Shown here in pieces: positions 35,099 to 48,299 of a stretch of DNA of 64,000 nucleotides; within the stretch, counting starts at the first letter, position 1; each line of letters begins with the position of its first letter. A program made the position numbers and the translations under genes. The stretch spans positions 1 to 64,000 of the forward strand of contig NW_025401109.1 of the NCBI RefSeq assembly GCF_011075055.1, written 5' to 3'. Source of the stretch: Mangifera indica. Lineage: Eukaryota > Streptophyta > Magnoliopsida > Sapindales > Anacardiaceae. The notes under the pieces are model-generated. The model saw only the letters and a program-made list of their open reading frames with translations. It did not search any database and was not told the origin of the DNA.

Positions 35099-35389
35099 TT
35101 AAAACAATATTGTTTTAATTATTTTGAATCGGAACTTTTTTAGCTTACGAAAACTGAACACCCTTAGATTCATGCTTAATAGTACAAAATTCTTATATTC
35201 AAGCTTTAGATTCCCTAAACCCAACTTGTTCAATCCGAATTGACAATTAAGCTTGAGACAGTTCGGTCTGTATTGGCAACTGTTTTTCTTAATTTAATAA
35301 GAAAAAACCATTTTAATAATAATAGTAATAATAACATTAAATCAAAAGTTTAAAAAAATCCTTAAAAAAAAGGGTTCCGTATTCTTCAT

Positions 35390-35689
35390 AGCCTGTGTTC
35401 TTGTGTGAAAAGTCAGCGAGTCCTTCCTTCTCTCTTTCGCTTTCTCTTCAAAGAATCTGTTTTCTTTTGTTTCATTCTTTAAAATTCAAAACCCTGTTTG
35501 TTTTTTTACTCCCAAAAAGATTTGAATTGAAAATTTCTGCATATTTTTTGTATTTTCTTCATACGTTCATGACTCAGCATAGCTGAAAATTCAGCTAGGT
35601 TTAGTAATAATATTCAATGAAAGAGTTAGTTTCAGTTCTAGTTTTAATCTTGATTTCTCTGGTTTGTTCTTTGTCGTTTCATTTTTAGC
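35390..35689 (+). promoter_or_regulatory. Probable 5' leader of the WRKY gene
   Basis: CT-rich sequence (TTCCTTCTCTCTTTCGCTTTCTC, 35420-35448) typical of plant 5' leaders, followed by a T-rich stretch up to the ATG. No clear TATA box was identified. A leader intron is possible. Confidence 0.4.
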
Positions 35690-37336
35690 ATGTGCAGTTT
35701 CTTCAGCCTTCCAATGGAGAATTTCCAAGGCGATTTAGAAGATATTCTTCGAGCAAGCTCAGGTAACTCGCCGTCTGATATTAATAGTAACGTTAACAAT
35801 CCGACTGCTTCTTCTTCTTCAACCTGGCAATTCCCTTCTTCGGATCCGTTGAATTTCACTTTGACTGCGGACGATCATAGAGATTCCTCCTTCGGTGATC
35901 CCTTCTCTTCCATTGGAGATCCGCTTCTCCACGAGCTCAACATGGCGGATTCGGCCGCTGCCTGCTATTACACCACTCCAAATTCGGTTGATGAAAGTGG
36001 CAGTACTTGTTCAGCCAGCTATCCTCATCATCAGCAAAGGGCTTTTGAAGATGAATTCAGGATGCCTTGCAACATTTTCTCTCGGATTCAGATCTCACAA
36101 AGCCCGAAGCAGCTGACGGTTTCGCCTGGTGATTCGCCACCGAGGGGACCTAAGGTGGCTGCTATGCTTCCGAGCAACATGATCAATGCCACCAGCTCGA
36201 AAAGTTCTTTACTTGATAACACATCTGGACCTTTGCAGATCTCATCCCCGAGGAATCTGGGCATCAAAAGAAGGTCATAATAGTTTAATATTATTAATAA
36301 CTAATTGAATTTAATATTGGAAATTACATGTATCTAATGTAACTTAGATTATAATTACCATAAAATCATACTAATGATGATCTGAAATTAGGGTTTTGTA
36401 TTAGTATTGTATGGTTTCAGGTGAGTTAATTCAGAAAAAACTTGGAACTTTTCTTTCTTCTTTCTTTAGGAAAACATTTCTTGCTCTATATTACTGAAAG
36501 TTTCTCAAACTGAATTCCAGAAAGAGTCAAGCAAAGAAGGTGGTTTGTATCCCGGCGCCGGCTGCACCAAATAGCAGGTCAAGTGGAGAAGTTGTTCCTT
36601 CTGATCTCTGGGCATGGAGAAAATATGGGCAGAAACCCATCAAAGGTTCGCCTTATCCAAGGTAAACCAGTCTCAAAACTGACATAAAATCAGGCTCTAA
36701 ACTTGACAAGTTGGAATGATTACCTGTGGATTTTCCAGGGGCTATTACAGATGCAGTAGTTCAAAGGGATGTTCAGCGAGGAAACAAGTTGAGAGGAGCC
36801 GAACGGATCCGAATATGTTGGTGATAACTTACACTTCTGAACATAATCATCCATGGCCGACACAGAGAAACGCTCTAGCTGGCTCAACGAGGTCTCAGCC
36901 GTCTAAAAACAACGCGACGAAGAGCTCACCAAGCGCCGGCTCTCAGCCTCAGACTTCAACAAACAACACAAAGGAAGAAGTGAAGGAGAATAGTAACGAC
37001 GACACGATCTCGCCGGTCGTTGGAGCCGGTAATTCAAGCGCTTCAGTTAAAGAGGAGATGGAGGAAATGGAAAAGCCATTAAAGATGGATCCAAATAGAG
37101 ATCAATTCAGTGAAGGGTTTTCCCAGATATACAAACCGCCACTGTCAGACCAATCTCAGGAAGATTTCTTCGCCGATTTGGGAGAGATAGAAGCCGACCC
37201 TCTAAACCTCTTATTTAGCCATGGATTCAGTGCAGATATACCTAAAGAAAACAAGGTTTTGGATCCATTTAACCTCTTTGATTGGTCAGGGGACAACAAT
37301 AACAATTCATTTGGAGAATCCAAGAGGGGTTTATAG
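35690..37336 (+). CDS. WRKY transcription factor, group IIe (WRKY14/WRKY35-like)
   Basis: Three exons (35690-36273, 36521-36661, 36739-37336) with GT-AG introns of 247 and 77 bp encode 440 residues. The start [20 protein letters not shown] matches the N-terminal pattern of WRKY14/35 proteins, so the first ATG is used rather than the internal MENF. A basic patch KRRKSQAKK (about residues 193-201) should act as nuclear signal. The WRKY domain holds WRKYGQK (227-233) and a zinc finger C247-x5-C253-x23-H277-x-H279, the group II type. The second intron falls at the conserved PR|GYY position. The acidic C-terminus ([19 protein letters not shown]) fits the group. WRKY factors bind W-boxes (TTGAC) in promoters. 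All key residues are intact and the gene appears functional. Which of the two paralogues it matches best cannot be decided by eye. Confidence 0.95.
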
Positions 37337-37530
37337 CAAGACCTTGAAGCACAAACAAGAACAAATTAAACAAAACAACAAAGAAATTAAATTCGATTTT
37401 TATGCAAGTTTTTGTGGTGCAAAATTTCATTCAAGGTCATGTTTTAAACCTTTAGCTTGCATTCTGGATTAAATTTCAGATTCTCTTTTTTTCCATTTTC
37501 CATGTTTTTTCTTGTAATTTACCAGGACAG
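37337..37530 (+). other. Probable 3' untranslated region of the WRKY gene
   Basis: Sequence immediately after the stop is non-repetitive and moderately AT-rich. No single strong AATAAA was found, so the end is uncertain. Confidence 0.4.
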
Positions 37531-40098
37531 TCAGAAATTAGAAAAAAGAAAGGAAGATGGTAAAAAAAGAGAGTGCTGGTTGATTGGGAGCAGAGGCAGA
37601 TGAGTCCCACAATCCTGTTGGAATATAGGTGGATGGGACAGAAAGCTGAGAAACAGAAGGTTCCACAGTTGAAACAAGTAAAGTAAATCCATCAGACATG
37701 ACTGGCTAACTCAGTGAGTAGACTGATTTTCGATGGGATGGGACTTGCCCTTCCTCTTGCTCTTTCCATCCGGTGGGAAGAACATATTAATTTCACAATA
37801 ATGAAATTATGAAAATTGAAATTTTTATTATTAAATGAATCTGTTTGTACAAATATATATTTTTTTTAAATTGAATATTTATATTATAAAAACTATTTTT
37901 ATCTTTAATTTAGGTCAAGGTAGTGTTGACAAAGTCTCCAACCTTGTCAATATATTTTTTTATATATCCATAATTCAGAATTTGAATTTATTCTCTTTTT
38001 TTTTTTCTACTAAAAACCTTTTAAACTTTATATCTAACTAAAAAATTCAATGATTAGCAATAAATAATTCAGAATTTGAGTTCATTTTTGATGTTTTTGC
38101 ATGGACAAAAAAAAGTTGCTTATGAGATATGATAGAAATGCAGGAGTTTTTGTACGTATTCCATATTTTGGTCAAATGCAAAGATACTTTAGGAAGTGTT
38201 CAAATTTTGAAGTATAAATGTTTAAAATATAAAAAGTATGATAAATTTGTATAGTTAAACCCATAGAGTGGCAAAAATTTAAATTTTCTATAAAATTATA
38301 TAAATAAATTTATATTTAATATGTGTCATTGATTTTGAATTAAAAATAAAATAATATTTTATCATATAATAATATATATAAATAAATATTTATATATATA
38401 TTTAAAATAAATACATATAATATTACTCATTTCACAATATATCACATACAAATTTTTTAGAAAAAAAATCTCTTTCTATTACTTTATAATTTAACATATT
38501 ATTATAAACTCATGTCTCAATGAGAAAACATATATATATATATATTAGTTTTCATAATTTCTAGGGACATGGAAAGGAGAAAGAGAGAGATGGAAAAGGT
38601 GCTTTGGGTTTCTCAGATTTCTCTTGATTTAATTTCTTTTATTATCCATCCAACTTGTGTTTATTATTATTATTATTATTATTTAAATAATTTAATTATT
38701 AATTATTGCAGATAGTTATTAATTAAGAAAAAATACTGTCTAATCTTATCTCTAATCATTGACTTCTCTCTAAGTCATTGATTAGCTGATGAATGTGATG
38801 TCTAATCTAATTAGATATAAACGAAGTTTGTCATTTTATCACGTGAATGGATAGCATGCACCTATTTGGCTACTTAATTAAATTTTTACCTTGATTAATT
38901 AATCATTAACCGATCCATTTGTTAACTTTTTTCTCTTTTGAAGTTGCAGAAAGAGAAAAAAATTCATAAATTCTAGGTCCATTGCCATGTGTCTCACTTG
39001 TAATAAAATATTTATCATAAAATTTTGTGTATAAAAAATTCTTATTAATAAATTTATAAAAATGGATGTAGTAGCATACGTTTGAATGAAATGATTATTA
39101 TTATTTTTTATTTTAAAATAATTTAATCATGTATTATTATATAAGATTATACGGATATATTAGTAAGATATATTTATATTTGTAGTAGTATTCGAATAAA
39201 CTATGTGAATACAATTTTGAATAAAAAAATAATGAGTCATTATGTGATTGAATGATTTTGAATTAAATATAAAATAATATCGAATCAGATGATGATATTT
39301 ATTTATATATTCAAAAAAATGTATATATAGTATTGTTCTTTATATTTTAAGCTATAAACATTTCATTTAATTTGGTTGTTGCACATAATTTATTGTGTGC
39401 AAACAACACCATTAAGATACAAATTTTTTTGTAGAGTAATACTTTGTTAGGAAGAAAACAATCAAATTAACAAGATGAAAAACAAACTCTCCCTCTCTTG
39501 ATTAAATTATGTGACAACAAATAATTAATTAATTAAAAAATGATTTTATCACACTAAATAAACAAAAGCAAGTATAATTAAAATGAACACTGCAATTTAA
39601 TGTAAAATGTGAAAAATAAAACCACGAGATATAGTTCAAATAAAGCAATTCACTATATCTAAAATAATGGTACATAGTTTTCAACCAATAAATTACAACA
39701 ATAACAAAAATCATGTTACAATCATAAAAAACACATCATCACTATCCAAAATATAGCACTAGATATGTAGAAAATTCATTTAAAATTTGAGAGTAATCCA
39801 ATAGTAGACAAACAAGAACATGATGTTTTTTCTAAAAGCTATCTAAATTGAATTGTAACGTAAAATTAATCACATTTCAATATAGATAACAAGTTCCCTG
39901 AGAAACAAAACACGATCTCTACTGTTTAGAATAAAACACAATGAATCTTCTATTAATAATTTAAAATTAAGAGCAATCCAACATTACAATTGAAAGAACA
40001 TAAAAATTTCTCACAGATGCGCACTAAAAATCTAAAACAATGTTTTTTTATCATATTCTCTCATTTTTTTGACATTTTGTGTGTTATGTGTGTGTGCG
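37531..40098. other. No gene; MITE copies and AT-rich DNA
   Basis: 37560-37770 is less AT-rich and looks single-copy, but has no coding signal. 38290-38450 and 39200-39345 are members of the palindromic MITE family (TTATGTGATTGAATGATTTT core in the second). A short (TTA)n run is at about 38660-38680. Confidence 0.5.
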
Positions 40099-41119
40099 TA
40101 GAGGTGTCAATGACTTGGGTTGGGCTGGGTTAGGTTAGCTTCAACTTGGCCCATCGAGCTAATAGGTCAGGTTGGGCCCGAAGCCCAAATAGTAATAGGC
40201 CTTCGAGCAAGGCCAACCCATTACTATATATGGGCCCAAGACCCAACCCATATAATAATGAGTCTTAATTGGGTAGGCCGACCTAAGCTATTTAATAAAA
40301 AATTTTTAAAAAAATTTAATTAAAATTTTTAAATACAAATTATTTTTCAATTATTAAAATCGAGGACAGTACCCCAAATATTTTATTTATAATCTCTCAC
40401 TTGTGGTAGAAGAATACAATAGTTACATAATGAAAAATATTATAAATTAATAACATAATACAAATAAATTAATTTACATACTGTATAAATTATAAAACAT
40501 AAACAAAATATATCTACCATATAACATTTAATATTTTGTAATGATAATATTCAAATAGATTAAATTCATTTGATATTAAATCCATTTGTAATATTTTATA
40601 ATGATAAAATTAAAATAAAAATGAAATTATAAATACAAAGAATTATTATTTACAAATTCAGATATTTTTTGAAAAAGAGTTAATGAGAGAAAATGAGATT
40701 GAGAATATAATGAAATAATTGAGAATGAGAGATTGAGAGATTTGTAAATGAAAATGAAAATAAAAAAAAATTGAATGGTTTATGTCAAAAAAATAAATTA
40801 ATTAAAAAATTAGGCAATGACTTCTGTCGCCAAGTGGCAAAAGAAAATTTTTATTTTTTTTTATTTTTTATACAGTGTCAGGCTGGGTTGGGCCAACTCA
40901 TTGGCTTAATATTAAAGCCCCAAGCTCGGCATGACAAACCCATAGGCCTAGCCCAGTATACTACCCATTCGCTTAATATTAAAGCCCTAAGCTCGATATG
41001 ACAAACCCATAGGCCTGACTCAATATACTACAGTGCTAGGTTGGGTCTTCTCGTGTTGGACTTTTTTTTCCATGTTTTGGGTTGGGCCTCCATTTGGCCT
41101 GACTTAATTAATATGTCTA
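40099..41119. mobile_element. Non-autonomous hAT-like element, 1,021 bp
   Basis: Left end TAGAGGTGTCAATGACTTGG and right end (reversed) TAGACATATTAATTAAGTCA share the TAGA..T.T.AA pattern of hAT termini, each followed by GGGTTGGGC- or GGCC-rich subterminal text. Flanks TGTGTGCG (40091-40098) and TGTGTGTG (41120-41127) match at seven of eight bases, the 8-bp duplication expected for hAT. GGGCC-type words are repeated at both ends and the AT-rich middle has no transposase. Confidence 0.72.
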
Positions 41120-41269
41120 TGTGTGTGCATTGTTTTATTATATTGAATTTTAATTTACCCTAATTCATGAAAATAGCGGATTAGGCTTTTCACATAAAAC
41201 AAATTTGGTTTTCTCTATGCCTAAAAAGCCCAACATACGTCATGTATTCATTGATGAAAATTATTAAAA

Positions 41270-43170
41270 TATCTTTATATAATTGAATAATTTTAAATTA
41301 GAGATAAATAAATAATTAAATTACTTAATTACATAATAACACATAAACCATTAATAAACCATTAATGCCCATCATTAATGCATACAATATTTCTTTTTAT
41401 TTTAAATAATTTTGTTTGGTATTAATACAACAATTAATCAAACTTCAAGATTTTAATGCAAGTTAATTGTTTCATGAATTAAATAAATTCACAATATACA
41501 TATCTATTTTCAATATTTAAATTAAAGATTAAAAATATATGAAAGAGATTACTTTAAACAAGTATTTTTCTTGCATCGATTTGTTAGAAATAATTTATAG
41601 GAAAGAGTTTATATAAAAAATTTGTATATTAATTTTCGATATTGAAAATAAATTTACAGAAGAGGAAACAATAATCCTTCGTGCTACATGGTTGAGCGGG
41701 TTCAAGAACTTTACTAGAAAAGCGAGAGTCGAAATCGGTCAATTTCATAAAACTGAAACCAGAATTTATTTGGAATAGGTTAGTTTTAGGTAAAAATCGA
41801 AACTGAAATATCAAATATTCGACAGTTATAGTTTCTCTTAGGACTTTTGCTCACTCTTACTTCATGTATTAACGATAGATAATTAAGTGATTTTCAATTA
41901 AAATTAAAGTATAATTCAATCACATAATGACATATTAATATTTATATTCATATTTATATTACAACATGCACATAATATTACTCTAGATGAAAAGAAGAGC
42001 AACAAGGTTGAATCTACACGCATGTCAAACTATTGAGATAATAAAAGATCAATAAAACTATTGAGTACTAAAATAATATATTATTATGTGATTAAATGAT
42101 TTTAAATTAAGATAAAAGAATATTTAATTATATGATAAAATATTATTTAAATATTTAATTAGATAATAAAATAAAAACTAAATGTACATAACATTACTCG
42201 TAAGCATTAGCCTTTTTTTTTTCCCTATTAACTCATATTTCATAGGAGAATAGTGACATAAGTTTTGTCAAATCCGTCCATCTATATACATAATTTTAAT
42301 AAAATTTCCATATCCCATTCAATTCGAATTTATTTTCATACCATTTTCAGTGGATAACACTACCGTATGCATTGCTTCTATTCTTTGATTAACATGAGTA
42401 AGATCAAGAAAAAGGTAATTAGGATGCATGCCTCATGATTTTGAAAAGATAGAAACGCAAATGATATGATACGTATTACACAACACAATAATTATTAATA
42501 TTTTATTATATATAATACGTATTATATAATATGATATAATACAAATAAAAATAATAGATATTTTATAGTGTATAAAAAATTATATGATATGATAAGTGTA
42601 TCATATAATACGATATGTATTATAAGATACAATGTATATTATTAATATGAATCGATATATATATTTTTTAAAATGATAATATAATAAAGGTATATTTGAG
42701 AAATTTTAAAATTTTAAAAGGTATTTGCGATATTTTTTTAATATTATTATTTTTAATAGAATGTTTGCGATCACGTGACAATAGAATTTTTATTATTTTT
42801 AAAAAGATATATCTTATGATATAATAGGATATATTATATAAAAAAATTATATTTTTAATACACAATATGAGATATGATTCACTAACATACACATTACTTA
42901 TTACTCAGTTTGTTTTGAAATGTTATGTGATCATACATACATATTAATAAAAGTAAATTACAAAATAAAAACTAAATTAAATTTTATATCATTTCTATGT
43001 TTTGATGTTTGGTCAAAATACTAAGTTGTCCTATCATTTAATTATTTAATAAAATTATGCATACACATTTTTTTTAAATAATTTGAATATACAAATGATG
43101 TATCATTATGTGATTAGATGATTTTGAATTAAAAATAAAATAACAGTTAATCATATGATAACATATCATC
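41270..43170. repeat. Cluster of palindromic MITE copies
   Basis: Family cores are seen at about 41270-41340, 41870-41990, 42060-42200 and 43040-43170 (TTATGTGATTAAATGATTTT-like). 42470-42880 is TA-rich with many ATAATACGTATTATAT-like words. 41530-42370 also resembles 56690-57725 in order. No gene. Confidence 0.55.
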
Positions 43171-43175
43171 TATAT

Positions 43176-44040
43176 ATCCAAATTGTATATCCAAAGCATG
43201 TACACATATGTAACCTTCCTAGTTTAATACCCCGACCCACTATTAAAAAATTATCCACTTTGGATACACAATCCATCATGGTTTTGCTTTTGAGTTTTAC
43301 AACATAAAACACATCTTGATAAGTTAAAAAGCTCATAGGGTATTTAACCAGTTTCATCTTCTTATCCTTAATCGATGTGGGATGCAAAAACAAATCCAAC
43401 ATTGTATCCAAATTGTATATACAAAGCGTGTACACATATGTAACCTTCCTAGTTCAATACCCCGACCCATTATTAAGAAATTGTCCACTTTGGACACACA
43501 ATCTATCATAGTTTTGCTTTTGAATTTTACAACATAAAACGTATCTTGATGAGTTAAAAAACTTATAGGTTATTTAACCAGTTTCATCTTCTTATCTTTA
43601 ATCGATGTAGGATGCAAAAGCAAATCCAACATTTCTCCCATGTTTTGTTGATATGGGATGAGAAGATGAAACTGGTTAAATATTATGTAAGCTTCTTAAG
43701 ATGTTAAGATATATTTTAGGTTGTAAACCTCAAAAGCAAGACTATAATAAATTGTGTTTAAAGTAAATAATATCTTGTTAGTGGGCTAGACTATTGGACC
43801 AAATATGTTACAAATGATATCATAGTCGTTTCGTGTATCCTTACTAGTTTGTGTATATATCTCACATCGTTTAAAAATGTTATTATGATACTAGCTAAAT
43901 AACCTTTGAGTTCTTTAAGCTGTCAAGATGCGTATTAGATTGTAAAACTTAAAAGCAAAACTATAATAAATTCTTTTAAAAGTGAATAATATCTTAACAA
44001 TAGATCGAATTATAGACTAAAGATGTTACAATATAGCATT
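43176..44040. repeat. Cluster of two direct and two inverted copies of a roughly 230-bp repeat
   Basis: Copy 1 (43176-43404) and copy 2 (43408-43632) are direct and close to identical, sharing CTTCCTAGTT.AATACCCCGA and GTTTTGCTTTTGA. Copies 3 (about 43640-43790) and 4 (about 43870-44035) are inverted and more divergent, sharing AAGATGAAACTGGTTAAATA and CAAAAGCAA reversed. Non-coding; the short open frame at 43166-43435 is accidental. Confidence 0.8.
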
Positions 44041-45003
44041 GCTCTTAATTAATTTTGTTTCTTGATGTGGTTGGATTGCTAGCCCTAGCTAGCATTCTTA
44101 GCATTTGCTATTTCTCACCCAAGGTATGCATAAATGCCAAATTTTCACTTTTTTACTTTAAGAACCTAACTTTTTAATTATCGAATTATTAATATATCCT
44201 TACTAGTTTAAAAATTTATCATTTACACCTTCGAAAATATAAAAAATTTAACCAATATTAAAATATTACGTTTTATTTAATTGTTTAAAGGTGTAATGTC
44301 CTTTTTAACACTAATGAGGGGTATATTGAAAATCTTTTCGGGTGCATTTGGTTTACGTAAATGTTTATTACTAAAAATGAAATATTACCACAAAGATAGA
44401 TTATCTAAAAGATTATTATACATAAATTATTTCTATATTTGCTAAAAAATTTAAAAAATTAGTAAATATAAATAATTATTGTATTTGATAGGAGGTAATA
44501 AAAAAATATTAAGATATTATTTTATTTAAATGTATTTGAGTATAATTTTTCTGAAATATGTTTTATATTATTGGCTATATTAATTGAAAATAAAGTTGTT
44601 TTTGTTTAAAAAAATTAATAATTAGAAATATAATTGTAACAAAATCAAAATTACCTTATTAATCTTTTAATATCTAATATTGAGTTGATAATCAGATTAT
44701 CTTTTATATTACATATTATATCATTATTGGTAATAAAAGATTATAAAAATTTTTTATTACATGACAAACTAAGCAAAATAATGTCAGTAATAAAATATAG
44801 ATTACCAAAATAATATTTTAATATTTGAATTAACACTCCCTTAAAGTTAGCACCCGTGAAATTTCTATTTCCATTGCACAAAAAGTAAATTTCAACATTT
44901 TAAAGAATGAAAAAATGAAGATGAACATTAATGTTACTAATCTTTCCCCCAATTATTTTAAGAATGATGGACAGAAAATGCCAAAAAATTACCCAAAAAT
45001 ATT
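44041..45003. other. No gene recognised
   Basis: AT-rich with no coding pattern. TTTCTCACCCAAGGTATGC at 44111 resembles the subterminal part of the small MULE family. Confidence 0.4.
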
Positions 45004-45385
45004 TAGGATGTTCAAAACTGATTTGAAAATTTTTTGAATAGAATTAAATTTTCAGTTCATAGAAAATCATTAACCAAAACCGAACTGATTTAAAGATTAA
45101 TCGACTTAAAACCAAATCGAAAATGTTAATTAATTGAATGAAATTTTTGGTTAACTGGTTTTGAAACGAATTTTAAAAGGTTAGCCTATTTTATTTTACT
45201 TTTTACAATTTTTTAAATAAGTTAAATTTTTAATTTTTTAAAAACTAGTTTAGTAAAAATAAATAAACTGGTAATCGAACTGAAACACTAGTTTCTCTAT
45301 ATTTTTGAATTGGTATACGAACTGATTTTTCAAATAATTTATTTTTCGATTTAATTTTTTGTTCAAACATCAGTTTGGTTGTATT
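45004..45385. repeat. MITE-like sequence, possibly hAT-derived
   Basis: Left TAGGATGTTCAAAACTG and right (reversed) ACTGATGTTTGAAC are a decayed inverted pair; the interior has GGTTAACTGGTTT and GAACTGATTT words. No target duplication seen. Confidence 0.35.
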
Positions 45386-46090
45386 ACCATATATTTTTAG
45401 GGAAATTAAATGAATTGACCAAAACAATAGAGGCCTAATGAGATTGCCCAAAAGTTAAAAATTAAGCAAAAATGCCCTATTTAACTACAATAATCGAAAT
45501 GCCTTTTTATATAAACAAAAAATAATTCATATTCCCACCCAAATTTCTTCATAATCACAGCTGAAATCTAGAGAAAATCACGGGTCTTTCCATAGGTTCA
45601 ATGTTGTTCAACTTCTTCAGGTTTTCGTAGAGTTTTTCATGTTTTTGGGCGACCAAAAATAGCAAAAAAGGTTAATATATTATCCTTACTCTTGTTTGAA
45701 TCATTTTATTCTTAGGATCATTGCAATTTCATGAAGATTTTCAACATTGAATATTTAGGGGTTTCATTTTGAATAATACATAAAATGTTTTTATTCCTGT
45801 TTGTTTTTGTTGAATTTTTTAAAGGGTATTATATTATAGGATGTATAAATTTGATTTGTGTTAAAATTGGAGGTTGAAATGACAATTTTTAGTTAAAAAA
45901 TACCTTAGTTTTGTTGGAAATCCACCCCAGGGGACCCCGGGATTCCCTAGGATGAATAAAATCTCCCCCAAGTGCAGAGAGAATGTAAGTTTTGAAACAG
46001 TTAGAACCTAGGGAAGAGCGAGGAAAACCCCTAAGGAGGAGAGGGTAATTGAACAGTAATCTGGGGGTGATATGGGGAGCACTGAGGAAA

Positions 46091-46190
46091 ATTAGAAAAT
46101 TGATAAAAAGGGCCAAGGGAAACTATATGACCTATAAGAGATTAGAAAATTGATAAAAAGGGCCAAGGAAAACTATAGGACCTATGAGAT
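46091..46190. repeat. 50-bp tandem duplication
   Basis: ATTAGAAAATTGATAAAAAG followed by GGCCAAGG.AAACTAT occurs at 46141 and again 50 bp earlier. It lies at the end of a locally GC-rich patch (45900-46140, including GGGGACCCCGGGATTCCC) that looks foreign to the surrounding array. Confidence 0.85.
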
Positions 46191-46209
46191 AATAGAAAAT
46201 ATCTAAGGG

Positions 46210-48245
46210 GGCAAATTGATATTTTTCAATCATAGGGTTTATTAATGTGTAGTTTTCAAATTTTATATCCATTTTTCATGTTTTAGGACTCTTCAACAAG
46301 TAGTTTTTGAATTTGGGGTTTGTTCCTTGATTTTTGTGTTTTTCTAAGCCCATTTTTTTATGTAATTTTTAAATTTCAGATCGATTTTTTAATTTTTATC
46401 GTATTAAGTTATTTCAACATTTAGTTTTGGAATTTCATGTCTATTTTTCCTATTTTAGGATTCTTCACTGTATAATTTTCGAATTTTAGGTTCATTCCTT
46501 TATTTTTGTGCTTTTTAGGTTGTTTTCTTATGTGATTTTTGAATTCCAGATCAATATTTCAAAATTTTCATTTCTAAGCTAATTGAACGTTTAGTTTTCA
46601 AAATTCAAATTCATTTTTTTATTTTTTATCATTTTATGATATTTTGACTTATACTTTTTAAATTTCCAAACAATTTTTTGATTTTTAACATTCTAAGGTA
46701 TTTTAATATGTAGTTTTCGAATTTCAGTTCCATTTTTCAACTTTTGTCATTGGCCAAATGACTATTTCCCACCCAAAGTATGCTAATTTCTCAAGTTTCC
46801 CTCCGTTAATTTTGAAAATCACATTTAACCACCCACGCATGGTTAAACTTAATGTTTTCAAGGACAAAATTGTTATTTTAGCTGTAATATTAAAAATAAA
46901 CTTAAATTTGATTTTATTTTCCCCTCAAACCCTAAAAACTAACAATTTTTTCCAATGCAAGTTTTTTAAAAACAACATATTCCCCCCTAAGGTTTTCAAA
47001 CTTTCAGATTAAATTTTTAGGCGACATTTCTTCTTCTCCAATGTCTTCTCCTTTCGGTCGTGTGATGTCTCTTCCTCCTCGACGTCATTGTTGACAAAGA
47101 TGAATCATCTTTGTCTCTGGATGAAGACGATTTGTCTTCATTGACGACGACACCGAGATGGAGGAGATGTCGCACAACCAGAAGGAGGAGATGCTGGGGA
47201 GCAAGAGACATAGTTTGGAGATTATTGGTTGTTGTTGAAAAATTCAGTCTAAAAGTTTGGAAACCCTAAGAGAGAAATGTTGTTTTTGAAAACTTAGGTT
47301 AGAGAAAAATTGTTAGTTTTTAAGGTTTGGGGGGAGGGAAATGATATAATTAACAGACTCAGTTAATTTTAACCGTCAATGGCTGGGTAAATGAGATTTT
47401 CAAAGTTAACAAGGGGAAACTTAGGAAATCAACATACTTTAGGGGGTGAATAAGTCCTTTGGCCTTTGTTATTTCAAGGTTTTTAGACGTCTAGTTTTCA
47501 AATTTTAGTCCAATATTTTGCTTGTTGTCATTCTAGGGTATTTTGACATATACTTTTCGAATTTCATATCGATTTTTTGATTTTTTCCATTCTCGGGAAT
47601 TTCAACATTTAGTTTTTGAAATTTAGGTTTTTTTTGTCATTTTAGGATATTTCGACTCGTACTTTTGAATTTCTGAGCAATTTTTTAATTTTTGACATTT
47701 TAAGATATTTTAATGTGTAATTTTTGAATTTTAATTCTGTTTTTCAATATTTATCATTTTAAAGTTTTTAGATTTATAGTTTTTAAATTTTAGTTTTGTT
47801 TTTTGATTGTTGTCATTCTAAGGTATTTCAACATATAATTTTTTAATTTCAGGTCGAGTTTTTGGTTTTTATTGTTCTAAAGTATTTCAACGTTTAGTTT
47901 TCAAAATTCAAGTTTTATTTTTATTTTTTTCATTCTAGGGTATTTCAACTTGTAATTTTTGAATTTTCGAGCGATTTTTCTAGTTTTTGACATTCTAAGG
48001 TATTTTAACATCCAATTTTCAATTTTACTTTTGTTTTTTGATATTTATCATTTTAAGCTTTTTGGACGTGCAGTTTTTAAATTTTAATATAGTTTTTTTA
48101 TTTTTTCAAATCTAATGTCTTTTCACATGAATGTTTGAATTTTCATTCGATTTTTTTAGTTTTTGTCATTTTAGGGTATTTTAACATGTAGTTTTCAAAT
48201 TTTATGTCTATTTTTATATATGTTTTTTATGATATTCTTATAAAT
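46210..48245. repeat. Left subterminal array of about 59-bp units, interrupted
   Basis: Units of 58-60 bp share a pattern close to GTCATTCTAAGGTATTTCAA then CATTTAGTTTTCGAATTTCAG. At least 12 follow one another from 47465 to 48215 and more lie from about 46260 to 46750, with the nested 713-bp MULE in between. T-rich, non-coding. Long subterminal repeats are common in MULEs. Confidence 0.8.
46752..47464. mobile_element. Nested non-autonomous MULE, 713 bp, with 9-bp target duplication
   Basis: Left GGCCAAATGACTATTTCCCA and right (reversed) GGCCAAAGGACTTATTCACC are terminal inverted repeats continuing with CCC..AAAGTATG in both. Flanks TTTGTCATT (46743-46751) and TTTGTTATT (47465-47473) match at eight of nine bases. 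Removing the element restores an array unit of the host MULE. The interior has GACAAAGATGA and TCATCTTTGTC text shared with the family. No transposase. Confidence 0.88.
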
Positions 48246-48299
48246 TTTAAATTTTTTGATAAGATATTTCTCATAACAGAAAATGTGACAATGGTGTAT

